Shown here: positions 23,998-32,491 of the stretch, piece after piece
Numbering within the stretch: the first letter of the stretch is position 1
Layout of the letters: every line of letters starts with the position of its first letter
Origin: Streptomyces hyaluromycini
GTDB lineage: Bacteria > Actinomycetota > Actinomycetes > Streptomycetales > Streptomycetaceae
DNA: 64,000 bases
Assembly (NCBI RefSeq): GCF_002217755.1
Contig: NZ_BCFL01000031.1
Coordinates: forward strand, 186,001 to 250,000
Direction of reading: 5' to 3'
The notes under the pieces: generated by a model
Seen by the model: the letters and a program-made list of their open reading frames with translations, nothing else
What the model was told of the DNA's origin: nothing
The model's database searches: none
Made by a program: the position numbers and the translations under genes

Positions 23998-25152
23998 TCA
24001 GGAGTTGGCGGCCTTGAGCAGGCCGAGGAGCCGGGCGGGGTCCATCTCGTTGTCGCCGCGCAGCGCTTCGATGACGTCGCGGACGCGTTGCGGAGAGGGG
24101 TTCGCGCCGAGGAAGTCGCGGGTGGCGGGCGGTCCCCACTGGGCGAGGCCGCTCGTGGACATCGGCGCCCAGCCGGGTTCGACGTCGCAGGAGAACAGGT
24201 CGCCGTCGGCGAAGTGCTCCAGCATGAAGCGGTCCGGGTCGCGCCAGTAGTCGAAGAGCTGGCTGCCCTGGATGTGCCGGCCGATGCCCCAGCTGCGCTG
24301 GTAGCCGCGCTCCTTGAGGTACTCGCCGCCGGCGGCGATGGAGTCCAGGTCGGTGACCTGGTAGGCGGAGTGCACATAGCCGTTGCCCGGGCCCAGGTGC
24401 ATGGCCAGGGTGTGGTGGTCGACGGCCAGACTGCCCTGGTCGCAGCGGATGAACGCCATCGTGGGACCGCGCCCGCGCTGGCCGTCCAGGAAGAGGAAGT
24501 CGGACACGATCAGGCCGAGGGTGTCCAGGTACCAGTCCAGGGCGCGGGCGAACACCCGTGTCTCCAGCACCAGATGCCCGAGGCGCTGGATCCGGGACGG
24601 CTCGCGCGCCGGGCGCTGGGTGGCGTTCCTGCGCCGGTGATCGGTGCCGAAGTTGAGGAGCAGCGGCCGCTGTTCAGGCAGCGCGGGCAGGTCCTCGCCG
24701 CAGTGCACCACCCGCACGGGGAAACCGGACGGGTCGAGCAGGTGTACGGCCTTTCCGCCGCCAGGGACGTCCGCGTCCCGCACGTCCGTCCCCGTCGCCC
24801 GGGCGAGCCGGTCCAGGTCGGCCCGTTCCGCCGCCCGGAAGGCCGGGCCGATGAAGCGGCTGGTGCGGCCCCTGCGGATCACCATGCACGGGGAGCCGGC
24901 GAAAGTACCGCGCAGCCACAGCTCGTCGTCCGTGCGGGCGGCGATCCCGAACCCGAAGTCGCGGGCGAAGGTCCCCGCCCGGTCCAGGTCGGGCTTCTCG
25001 AACTCCAGCCAGGCCAGGTCCGCCACCTTGATCACGGGGTTCCGGGACCGCCCCGGATGCTCGCCGCGCAGTGCACCCTGCTCGCTGTGGAGGTCCTGGT
25101 GGGCCGTCCTGACGTCGCCGGCGCCGACTGCGTTGACGTGGGTTTCGGACAT
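23998..25152 (-). CDS. Extradiol ring-cleavage dioxygenase (two-domain VOC type)
   Basis: A 384-residue, two-domain vicinal-oxygen-chelate protein of the catechol 2,3-dioxygenase type. The catalytic C-terminal domain carries the expected Fe(II) ligands: His in RLGHLVLETRVF, His in NGYVHSAYQVTDLDS and Glu in DPDRFMLEHFADGD. An N-terminal extension of about 40 residues and a C-terminal tail exceed the usual 290-310. GGAGG lies five bases before the ATG. It is the first gene of the operon; a palindrome at 25169-25181 sits right at its promoter or leader. The substrate is unknown, perhaps a substituted catechol made by the hydroxylase. Confidence 0.85.
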   Translation of the reverse strand: MSETHVNAVGAGDVRTAHQDLHSEQGALRGEHPGRSRNPVIKVADLAWLEFEKPDLDRAGTFARDFGFGIAARTDDELWLRGTFAGSPCMVIRRGRTSRFIGPAFRAAERADLDRLARATGTDVRDADVPGGGKAVHLLDPSGFPVRVVHCGEDLPALPEQRPLLLNFGTDHRRRNATQRPAREPSRIQRLGHLVLETRVFARALDWYLDTLGLIVSDFLFLDGQRGRGPTMAFIRCDQGSLAVDHHTLAMHLGPGNGYVHSAYQVTDLDSIAAGGEYLKERGYQRSWGIGRHIQGSQLFDYWRDPDRFMLEHFADGDLFSCDVEPGWAPMSTSGLAQWGPPATRDFLGANPSPQRVRDVIEALRGDNEMDPARLLGLLKAANS

Positions 25153-25168
25153 GGTGTCCTCCAAGCAA

Positions 25169-25181
25169 CATTGCCGCAATG
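25169..25181. promoter_or_regulatory. Putative operator of the aromatic operon
   Basis: CATTGC-C-GCAATG is a perfect 13-bp palindrome, 17 bases before the dioxygenase start codon. Its size suits an IclR, MarR or GntR regulator. No regulator gene of those families survives next to the operon. Confidence 0.5.
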
Positions 25182-25202
25182 AGGAAATCATCAGTGTTGA
25201 TG

Positions 25203-25228
25203 CTTTGATCGTCAATAGCGGGCTTCAG
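25203..25228. repeat. Direct repeat copy 1 (CTTTGATCGTCAA element)
   Basis: CTTTGATCGTCAATAGCGGG followed by CTTCAGT matches the copy at 26610-26635 with few changes. The two copies lie in the same orientation and bracket the frameshifted RsbRD/GAF gene, about 1.4 kb apart. Confidence 0.6.
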
Positions 25229-25482
25229 TGCAGTGGCGGACGGGTCTAGCCGGAGTATCCGGCTTGCCTGATGTAGTGGTTTTGTGATGGCGGGTGTGCG
25301 GCTTCGGCCCCTGATGGCGACAGCCTTCGACAGGACTCTCGCGGCACGGATGACCGGGCGCCCGGTGGCGGCCCGGTGGAGGCCGATACCCCGATCGACC
25401 AGCATCGATCTCAAGCCGCGTGCGGGAGGCCGAGTGAGAGTGCCGCTCGGCCCTCCGCCGTCCCTACTCGCCCGTACGGCGT

Positions 25483-26607
25483 AACGAGTGCGGACGCGCT
25501 GATCTCGGATGTGGCGCAGGTCCTGCGGAGCAGGTTCCCGAACTCTGGGACGACCCGGACATCGCCTGTATGACATCCGAGAACGTCGCCGAACACATCG
25601 TCGGTGCACTGATCGGCATCGAGTTCGGCATCGAGCCGGACAAGATCGAGCCACCGGCCGCCGACAGTGATCGCGCGCGTCGGCTGGCCCGGCGGGGGAT
25701 TCCCGTCAACACCATGCTGAGAGCTCACCGGCTGGCCCAGGCCATCGTCATCAACCGGATGATCGAGGCGCTGCCCCGGCTGACGGACGACGCCGAACTG
25801 GTCAGCGCGTCGGCGCGCGAACTGATCGAGTTGGCGACGGGGTACGTGGACCGAACTTCCGAGCAGGGTGTCGTGGCGTTTCAGGAGGAGCGGGACCGTC
25901 GGCTGAGATGGCGGCTGTCCATGGTCAACGAGGCCGGGATGCGCATCGGTACCACCCTGGACATCGCACGCACAGCCGAGGAACTGGCCGGCCTCGCCAC
26001 CGAGCATTTCGCCGATCTGGCCACCGTCGACCTCCTCGACTCCCTACTGGTCGGACAGGACGCCGCCGCGGGTGCACCGTTGACGATGCGCCGGTACGCG
26101 CAGCGCTCGGTGACCGACGACAGCCCGGGAACGGGAATCACACCGAAGCAGCTCCACAGCTATCCGGTCTCGTCGCGACTGCACCGGGCTCTGACGACCG
26201 GGCAACCCGGCAGGTATCACGCCGACGGGCCCGACGACCGTTCGGCCATCCACTCGACGCTGGCGGTTCCGCTGCGAGCCCGCCGGACCACGCTCGGCGT
26301 CGCGCAGTTCTCCCGCGGCCGCAACCCCGATCGCTACGACGACGAGGACCTGCTCCTGGCCCAGGAGATCGTCGCCAGGGCGGCCGTCGCCGTCGACAAC
26401 GCCCGGCGTTACACGCACGCCCGCGCCACCGCTCTGACCCTCCAGCGCAGTCTCCTCCAGACACGGGCGCCGGAACAGTCCGCCGTGGAGGTCGCCTGCC
26501 GCTACCTGCCGGCGGGAACCGAACTGGGGGTGGGCGGCGGCGACGCCGTCGGCGTGGGCGGTGGCGGGTGTCGCCAGGACACCGGCGAGGGCGGAGGCGG
26601 CGCATGA
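25483..26607 (+). pseudogene. RsbRD/PucR-N, GAF and truncated SpoIIE chimera, frameshifted
   Basis: The N-terminal part reads ADALISDVAQVLRSRFP up to about 25,540. It then continues in another frame as ELWDDPDIACMTSENVAEHI, RGIPVNTMLRAHRLAQAIVI and GYVDRTSEQGVVAFQEERDR, the N-terminal domain shared by PucR-type regulators and RsbRD. After RLSMVNEAGMRIGTTLDIAR it becomes a GAF domain (AEHF-LATVDLLDSL...AQRSV) and the linker to a SpoIIE/PP2C phosphatase (ATALTLQRSLLQTRAPEQ, CRYLPAGTELGVGGG). The phosphatase itself is missing; the end is a glycine-rich GC run. ATG 25570 would give an uninterrupted shorter product. The natural role would have been a stress-sigma phosphatase switch. Confidence 0.65.
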
Positions 26608-26609
26608 TC

Positions 26610-26635
26610 CTTTGATCGTCAACAGCGGCTTTGAA
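26610..26635. repeat. Direct repeat copy 2 (CTTTGATCGTCAA element)
   Basis: CTTTGATCGTCAACAGCGGC then TTTGAAGT, the partner of 25203-25228. It begins three bases after the stop codon of the truncated chimera, exactly where its coding sequence ends. Confidence 0.6.
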
Positions 26636-27327
26636 GTCGATGGGCGGGGCGGGTGGGGGCGCTTGCCGGGCGTCGTGGTTTCGGGCGGGATCCGGTCGTG
26701 GGGGTGGGCCGGCGCCAAAGTGCCACCGGTCCGAGCGGCCGGCCCGGAGCGCGGCCGGGCTTCGGATCGTGCCTGGACCTGCGTGCCGGGATGGCGGCCT
26801 GTTCTCTCGCCGATCACTTCCGTCGAGGTCTTCCGTGTCCCAGCCCGTTGGCCGAGTGCCGCAGCGGCGTAACGCGCGGTCCAACCGGGCGCGCATCCTG
26901 GCCGCCGTGCGTCACGAGCTCGGGCGGATCAGGCACGGCCCGTCTTGGGGAGGATGCCGATCCGGCACGGGCCTCCGGCGTCCTCCGCTCGGCGGACGCA
27001 GCCCGCGTCGGCCTCGAAGGCTCAGGCGGCGCTCACGGGTTCGGTCTCCGCCGGCGTGACCGTCGTCTCCTGGTGGCGGTGCCTGCCCTTGTGCTTGCGG
27101 CCGGGGAGGACGGCAATGACGATCACGGTGCCGACCGCCATGATGATGCCGCCGATGAGGCTGGTGTGGGCGATGGCGTGGGCGAAGGACTCGTGGACCG
27201 CGCCGACCAGGGCCTGGGCCTGCGGGGCACCTCGGACGATTAATTGCCCGCCAATGTGCAGACTGGTTTATTGCTCGCAGGCGTGCAAGTATCGGGTTGT
27301 CCTCCCCCCGTCGGCCGGAGGCTTGAT
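26636..27327. other. Junction region with two gene fragments
   Basis: Two pieces are recognisable. On the plus strand, GTG 26835 begins VPQRRNARSNRARILAAVRH then ELGRI, the first helix of a TetR HTH, which ends near 26937. On the minus strand, 27241 down to TGA 27022-27024 encodes the last TM helix and tail of a DHA2-type exporter: FAHAIAHTSLIGGIIMAVGT then VIVIAVLPGRKHKGRHRHQE. They look like the outer ends of a former tetR/exporter pair. The remainder holds no gene; 27242-27327 is the leader of the next regulator. Confidence 0.6.
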
Positions 27328-28041
27328 ATGACCCGCGCACAGGCGGCAGACACACCGGCCCGCAACCGCACCCGCCTCACACGGGCTCGCATCATCGAGG
27401 CCGCACGGCAGGAGCTCAGCCGTAACCCCGACAGCAGCCTCGGTGACATCGCCGAGGTGGCGGGGGTGGTGCGGCGCACCGTCTACGGCCACTTCAGCGG
27501 CCGGGCCGCCCTCATGGAGGGGCTGGTGGAGGACGCCGCCGAGTCACTGCGACAGGCGATCGGGGCCCTGGGGGCTCCCGTGCCGGACGCCGTCACGGAG
27601 CTGGCGCGCTTCGTCATGGCCGTGTGGCCGGTCGGCGACCGGTATCGCATTCTTCTTCGACTCGCGCCCCAGGACCTCGGGGCCGAGCGGGTCGACGAGG
27701 TGCTCGCCCCCGCGCGCGAGACGGCGGCGGCGATCATCGCGCGGGGGCAGTGGCAGGGGGTCTTCCAGGCCGGCGTTCCGGCCGGTCCGTTGAGCCGGGC
27801 GCTGGAGGGGTATCTGCTGGGACTCCTTGAGTGCGTGAACGCGGGGACCTGGACCGATGACGGTAGGGGCACCGTGACCGCCGCGCTGGTCGCGATGGGG
27901 GCGGACGGCGGTGTCGCCGAATCCTGCGTCCGAAGACTCGGCCGACCCGAGCGAGACTCGGCCGCCCCGAGCGCATCGGCGCCTGAGCAGCACATCGGCC
28001 GGATCCCGCACACGGTCGCCGACTCGGCGTGGCGGGCGTGA
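27328..28041 (+). CDS. TetR family transcriptional regulator
   Basis: A 237-residue regulator with a standard HTH: RTRLTRARIIEAARQELSRN, then GDIAEVAGVVRRTVYGHFSG and RAALMEGLVEDAAES at about residues 10-75. The C-terminal domain has helices such as VTELARFVMAVWPVGDRYRI and ends in a disordered Ser/Ala tail. GGAGG lies six bases before the ATG. Unlike typical autoregulating pairs it has no divergent partner left; a DUF2993 gene follows 51 bases downstream on the same strand and may be co-transcribed. Confidence 0.85.
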   Translation: MTRAQAADTPARNRTRLTRARIIEAARQELSRNPDSSLGDIAEVAGVVRRTVYGHFSGRAALMEGLVEDAAESLRQAIGALGAPVPDAVTELARFVMAVWPVGDRYRILLRLAPQDLGAERVDEVLAPARETAAAIIARGQWQGVFQAGVPAGPLSRALEGYLLGLLECVNAGTWTDDGRGTVTAALVAMGADGGVAESCVRRLGRPERDSAAPSASAPEQHIGRIPHTVADSAWRA

Positions 28042-28092
28042 CCGCGCACAACCCGAACTTGTTCCCCTGATTACTTCCTGGAGTGGACACCC

Positions 28093-28872
28093 ATGTATCA
28101 GCCCCAACCCGATGGCGATCTTGTCGGCGAGCCCTACTACGGCGAAGGTGCCGTGTACACAAGCCCCCCGCCCCGGAGGCGGCGTCTGATCGTCGTCGTC
28201 GCGTCCGTTGTGGCGTTGCTGCTCGGCGCCGTCGCGGTCGACCGGATTGCCGCCGCCCGTGCGGAGAGCCGAACGGCCGAAGCGTTTCAGGAGGGGATGG
28301 GAACCGCGGAGCGGCCGTCGGTCCACGTCAGTGGCTTCCCCGTGCTGACCCAACTGGCCGAGGGCAGCCTGCGGCACGTCGACCTCACCGCCCACGACCT
28401 ACCCGCCGATGACACGACCAGGCCCTTGCCCGTGACGAAGCTGACGGTCGGCCTCGACGGGTTGAAGACCTCGGGGAGCGCCGACGAGGCCCACGCCCGA
28501 AGCGTCGACGCCACCGCGTTCCTGTCGTACGAGGACCTGTCGCACGCGTTGGGGGTGACCGTGTCGCAGGGGGACGGACCGAACCGGGTCGATGCGACGG
28601 CCGGCCTGCCGGTCGTGGGTGACGTGACCGTGAGCGCGGCCGTCTCGGCGGCGAGCGGCAACCGCATCGCCTTTACCGACATCAGAGCCGGTCAGGGTGA
28701 ACTGCTGCCTCCGCTCAAGGCGGTGCTCGACAAGGCCCTCGCGCAGCTCATTCCGCTGCAGAACGTTCCCCAGGGCCTGCGTCTGCGGTCGGTGACCACC
28801 ACGCAGCGCGGGATCGAAGCTCGCTTCACCGGCCGTTCGGTCACCTTCCGCCCCGGTTCGTCATCAGCGTAG
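28093..28872 (+). CDS. DUF2993 (LmeA-like) membrane-anchored lipid-binding protein
   Basis: A 259-residue protein with a cytoplasmic Pro-rich N-terminus, one TM anchor (RRRRLIVVVASVVALLLGAV at about residues 28-47) and an extracytoplasmic DUF2993 domain: VHVSGFPVLTQLAEGSLRHV, TKLTVGLDGLKTSGSADEAH and ALAQLIPLQNVPQGLRLRSV. LmeA of mycobacteria, a relative, binds phospholipid and helps lipomannan maturation; Streptomyces proteins have no proven role. The ATG has GGAG about 10 bases upstream. It stands between two TetR genes, convergent with the second. Confidence 0.8.
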   Translation: MYQPQPDGDLVGEPYYGEGAVYTSPPPRRRRLIVVVASVVALLLGAVAVDRIAAARAESRTAEAFQEGMGTAERPSVHVSGFPVLTQLAEGSLRHVDLTAHDLPADDTTRPLPVTKLTVGLDGLKTSGSADEAHARSVDATAFLSYEDLSHALGVTVSQGDGPNRVDATAGLPVVGDVTVSAAVSAASGNRIAFTDIRAGQGELLPPLKAVLDKALAQLIPLQNVPQGLRLRSVTTTQRGIEARFTGRSVTFRPGSSSA

Positions 28873-28891
28873 GGGCGGTGCCGAAGGGTGC

Positions 28892-29527
28892 TCAGACGAG
28901 GTCGGGAAGGGGGCGCCGGGCGACCTCGTGGGCATCCTCCGGAGGGACGCCCAGCATGCGCAGGGCCATTTCCGCGAGGTTCGCCGCGGCCTCGTCGCCG
29001 TCCAGGTCCGGGCGGGAGAATCGCAGCTCCACCAGGGACAGCAGGACTCCGCCCAGACCGGTGAGGGCGAACGTCGGGTCCAGGGCGGTGAAGCGGCCGG
29101 AGGCGATTCCGGCTCGAAGGTCCCGTGATGCGCGACGAGCCAGTCCGTTGTCCGAGTGGATGTGGCCGAGGCCGCGCCGGCGCAGCACCTGCATCAGTTC
29201 CGGGTGGGACGTGGTCAGGCGTGCGCTGAGCCGGAATCCTGCCGCGACGAGTTCCGCGGGGTCGTCGATCCCTGCCAGGTGTGTGTCGAATGCCTGTCCG
29301 TACTCCTCCAAGGCGTCTGCCACCGCCGCCTCGAACAGCTCCGTCTTCGACTCGAAGTGGTTGTAGAAGGAGCCGAAGCCGACGTCCGCGCGCTCGGCGA
29401 TGGCCTGAATGCTGGCGCTGGTGTCGCCGGTCTCGGCGAGGATCTGCCGGGCCGCACGGACGAGCGCCTGACGGGTCTCGGCGCGGCGCCGCTCGAACCG
29501 GTTGCTGGGTGGGGCTGACGTAGGCAT
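28892..29527 (-). CDS. TetR family transcriptional regulator
   Basis: A 211-residue repressor. HTH: RRAETRQALVRAARQILAET, then IQAIAERADVGFGSFYNHFE and SKTELFEAAVADALEEYGQA at about residues 15-75. The C-terminal domain contains LMQVLRRRGLGHIHSDNGLA. Nothing divergent remains next to it: the adjacent 300 bases hold no intact gene. It may act on the DUF2993 gene or on a distant target. An ATGATCAT palindrome at 29551-29558 near its promoter is a weak operator candidate. Confidence 0.85.
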   Translation of the reverse strand: MPTSAPPSNRFERRRAETRQALVRAARQILAETGDTSASIQAIAERADVGFGSFYNHFESKTELFEAAVADALEEYGQAFDTHLAGIDDPAELVAAGFRLSARLTTSHPELMQVLRRRGLGHIHSDNGLARRASRDLRAGIASGRFTALDPTFALTGLGGVLLSLVELRFSRPDLDGDEAAANLAEMALRMLGVPPEDAHEVARRPLPDLV

Positions 29528-29840
29528 GCTCAGAGTCTAACTAGGCGCCGATGATCATTGCAGTCCTGATGAAACCATCACCGTAAGCCGCCTCCTGCCT
29601 GCCGAACGCGCTCGCGATCGGACTGGCTCCGACACCGAATCGCCCCTGCCGGCCGAGGACCAGAGCCATTGGCGGTGGCACCCAGGCGTCGTGGAGACCC
29701 CACGCCGGCGAATCCTGCACTTCGAGGTGCGATGGAACGAGTGGCGTGACGCGTTTTTTGCTCGCGCTATCTGAGTGAACCGGGCGGGGTGCGTTTCGCC
29801 TCGCCCGGTGGATCTGTGTGCAGGACTGTGAAGTCCCGGC
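29528..29840. other. Gap, possible gene tail
   Basis: One plus-strand reading ending at TGA 29772-29774 (RRRILHFEVRWNEWRDAFFA) has coding-like codons but no start or family I recognise; it may be the tail of a lost gene. ATGATCAT at 29551-29558 could be an operator for the TetR gene. No other structure is evident. Confidence 0.4.
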
Positions 29841-30806
29841 TCAGCGCACTCTGCCCCGCGGTTTCAGCGGCACCGGCGGCAGTTCGGGAGCGGGGAGGGG
29901 TGCTCCGCCGTAACCCTTCACTTCCCCAAATCGCGACCCGTTCATCCAGTCCTCGCGAGCCTGTTCGATATCGTCCTGGGTGCGTCCGACGAAGTTCCAC
30001 CACATGATCAGCTCCTCCTCGAACGGCTCGCCGCCCAGGAGCATGATCGACGCGTCCGACTCCGCGCGCAGGGGGAGCTCGGTGCGGCCGCAGCCCAGGT
30101 AGAGCATCGAGCCCGGGAGTACCGGAACGCCGTCGACGTGCACCTCGCCGGACATCGCCAGGACGCCGTACTCGAAGTCGGGCTCCAGGGGCAGGCGCAG
30201 GTCGGAGCCCTGGGCGAGGGCCAGGTCCGCGCCGACGATGGGGGTGAACGTCGTACCGGGGGACGTCGCGCCGTCGACGGAGCCGAGGATGACCGTGGCG
30301 GTCAGGCCGGGGGCCGTGACCGTCGGCAGATCGGGGTGGTGTTCGAACCTCGGGTCCGTGTGGCGGTGGGAGTCCGGGAGAGCCACCCACAGCTGCGCGC
30401 CGTGCAGGTACCGGGCGTGCGACTTGGGGCTCTCCTCGGAGTGGCTGATCGCCCGGCCCGAGGTCATCAGCCCCAGCTCGCGCGGGCGGATCGTCTGGAG
30501 GCTGCCGGTCGAGTCGCGGTGCAGCACCTCGCCCTGGTGCAGCCAGCTGACTGTCTGCAGCCCCATGTGCGGATGCGGCGGGACCTGCATCCCGGGCTCG
30601 TCGGCGATGTCGTCGGGCCCGTAGTGGTCGACGAACGCCCAGGCACCGATCATGCGACGGCCGAGGTTCGGCAGCAGCCGGCGTACCTCGGTCGACTCGC
30701 CGAGTTGCACGTGGCGGGGGCTCAGCAGCTCGCGGACGGGTTCGGCGACGACGAATCCGCGGCCGCCGCACACGCTCGGAACGGGCGCGCGGTCAAGGTT
30801 GCTCAT
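29841..30806 (-). CDS. Pirin family protein
   Basis: A 321-residue bicupin. The N-terminal cupin has the metal-binding PPHPHMGLQTVSWLHQGEVL and HRDS at about residues 75-98, the His/Glu set of pirins, and a pirin C-terminal domain follows (LGGEPFEEELIMWWNFVGRT). Family members are iron-containing; some oxidise quercetin, others act as redox-sensing cofactors. It is a separate transcription unit from the kinase gene, 41 bases upstream on the same strand. ATG 30806 is chosen since MSNLDRAPV begins the family similarity. Confidence 0.9.
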   Translation of the reverse strand: MSNLDRAPVPSVCGGRGFVVAEPVRELLSPRHVQLGESTEVRRLLPNLGRRMIGAWAFVDHYGPDDIADEPGMQVPPHPHMGLQTVSWLHQGEVLHRDSTGSLQTIRPRELGLMTSGRAISHSEESPKSHARYLHGAQLWVALPDSHRHTDPRFEHHPDLPTVTAPGLTATVILGSVDGATSPGTTFTPIVGADLALAQGSDLRLPLEPDFEYGVLAMSGEVHVDGVPVLPGSMLYLGCGRTELPLRAESDASIMLLGGEPFEEELIMWWNFVGRTQDDIEQAREDWMNGSRFGEVKGYGGAPLPAPELPPVPLKPRGRVR

Positions 30807-30847
30807 GCCGGACAACTTAGCGGCCGAAGGTCCCGGTTGCCGAGCGG

Positions 30848-32491
30848 TCAGCCGGTCGTACGGAATCCGTCCCTCACGTTGTCGAAGACCGGCCGGTAGG
30901 TGTCCCACCTCGCGTCCGGCGCGGAGAGGTAGATGTCGTACTCCCGGCCGCCCTCCGTGCCGTAGCCCAGGTCGATGGCGCGGAAGACGCGGGCCCGGCC
31001 CCGGAAGGTGAACTCCCAGATCGCGGCCGGCTGCCCGCGGAAGGCGGTCCGCTGCATCCGCAGCCTGCGGTACGTCGGGTAGTTGACCTTGGTGTTCGCC
31101 TCGATGTCGGCGAAATGGGTGACGGGGTTCGCGCCGGCCGGTTCCACCATGCCAATGGTGACGCCGGCCAGGCCGGTCGGGTCCTTGTAGGTGACCTCGT
31201 CGGTGGCGCGGGTGACGGTGGTCCAGCCGTCGGGGACGGGGAAGGAGACGCCGAGGGCCTTGTCGGTGACGAGGTGGTAGGCCTGGGGGAGGGGAGAGGG
31301 GGAGACAGGCGGGCTCGCCGTCGTCGTCCTCGGCGTCGTCGCCGGGTGTTTGCCGGCGGGTGTGTGCGGGAGCACGAGGGCCGCCGTGACCGCGGCTGCC
31401 GCCGCGAGGGTGACCGCCCCGGCCGCCAGGACGAGCCGGCCGCGCCGGGCGCGCCGCCGCCGTCGACCTGCACCGGCGGCTCCGCGCACCGGCTCGGCGC
31501 GGACGGGTTCGGCGTGCACCGGTTGGGCGTGCACCGGTTGGGCGTAAACCGGCTCGGGGCGGACCGGGCCGGTCGGCTGCGGCTCGGTGGTCACCGGTCC
31601 GGTCGTCCGCGCCCCGGCCGGCACCTGCTCCGCCGGCGTCGGTGTCGGCTGTCGCCGCGTCGCCTCCGTCACCGCTCCCGACCAGGTCGCCAGCAGCGCG
31701 CGCTCCGTCTGCTCGGCCGAGGGACGGTCCGCCGGGTCCTTGGCGAGCAGCAGCTGGACGAGCGGCTCCAGCGGGCCCGCCTGCTTCATCGGCTCGACGG
31801 GGTCGGTGACGATGGCGTACGCCGTCTCCATCGCGGTCTCGCGCCGGAACGGCGGCCGGCCCTCCACCGTCTGGTACAGCGTGGCCCCCAGCGACCACAG
31901 GTCCGAGGCCGGTCCCGGAGTCAGGCCGCGCAGTCGCTCGGGGGCCATGTAGGGGATCGAGCCGACCATCTGGCCGGTCTGGGTGAGCGTCGACGAGCCG
32001 GCGGTCAGCGCGATGCCGAAGTCGGTGAGCACGATCCGGTCGCCGGGGCCGAGCAGCACGTTGCCGGGCTTGACGTCCCGGTGCAGGACGCCGGCGGCGT
32101 GTGCGGCGCGCAGTGCGCCGATCATGCCGAGGCCGATCCGGGCGGCCTCCTCGGGCGGGAGCGTCCGGCCGCCGTCGAGGAGGTCGGCGAGGGTGGGCGC
32201 GGCGACGTACTCCATGACGATGCAGGGGCGGCCGTCGTCGTCCACCACGTCGTGCACGACGACCACGTTGGGGTGGACGACCCGGGCGGCGCTGCGGGCC
32301 TCGCGGCGGGTGCGTTCGTAGAGGGTGGCCAGTTCGTCGTCGGACAGGTGCGGGCGGGGATGCAGCTGCTTGAGCGCGACGTGTCGCCCCAGCACCTCGT
32401 CCTCGGCCCGCCATACGGTGCCCATGCCGCCGCGTCCGATCCGTTCGGTCAGCCGGTACCGCCCGGCGACCAGCCGCCCCTCGTCCGACAC
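30848..32491 (-). CDS. Membrane-anchored Ser/Thr protein kinase (PknB-like)
   Basis: A 547-residue Hanks-type kinase: GRGGMGTVWRAEDEVLGRHV with the ATP-binding Lys in ALKQLH, the catalytic loop VLHRDVKPGNVLL, DFGIAL and APE. A proline-rich linker follows with four PV-H/R-AQ/E units (YAQPVHAQPVHAEPVRAEPV), then a basic stretch, one TM helix (LVLAAGAVTLAAAAAVTAAL near residue 355) and an extracytoplasmic domain of about 150 residues (VSFPVPDGWTTVTRA...). It has no PASTA repeats, so it is not the cell-wall PknB itself. The outside domain may sense a ligand. GTG start; GGAGG lies further upstream than usual. Confidence 0.9.
   Translation of the reverse strand: MSDEGRLVAGRYRLTERIGRGGMGTVWRAEDEVLGRHVALKQLHPRPHLSDDELATLYERTRREARSAARVVHPNVVVVHDVVDDDGRPCIVMEYVAAPTLADLLDGGRTLPPEEAARIGLGMIGALRAAHAAGVLHRDVKPGNVLLGPGDRIVLTDFGIALTAGSSTLTQTGQMVGSIPYMAPERLRGLTPGPASDLWSLGATLYQTVEGRPPFRRETAMETAYAIVTDPVEPMKQAGPLEPLVQLLLAKDPADRPSAEQTERALLATWSGAVTEATRRQPTPTPAEQVPAGARTTGPVTTEPQPTGPVRPEPVYAQPVHAQPVHAEPVRAEPVRGAAGAGRRRRRARRGRLVLAAGAVTLAAAAAVTAALVLPHTPAGKHPATTPRTTTASPPVSPSPLPQAYHLVTDKALGVSFPVPDGWTTVTRATDEVTYKDPTGLAGVTIGMVEPAGANPVTHFADIEANTKVNYPTYRRLRMQRTAFRGQPAAIWEFTFRGRARVFRAIDLGYGTEGGREYDIYLSAPDARWDTYRPVFDNVRDGFRTTG

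Noticed and set aside
26520..26590. Gly-rich tail of the chimera as a possible GC-rich regulatory element
   Set aside because: It continues the frame of the truncated gene and shows no symmetry; more likely degenerate coding DNA.
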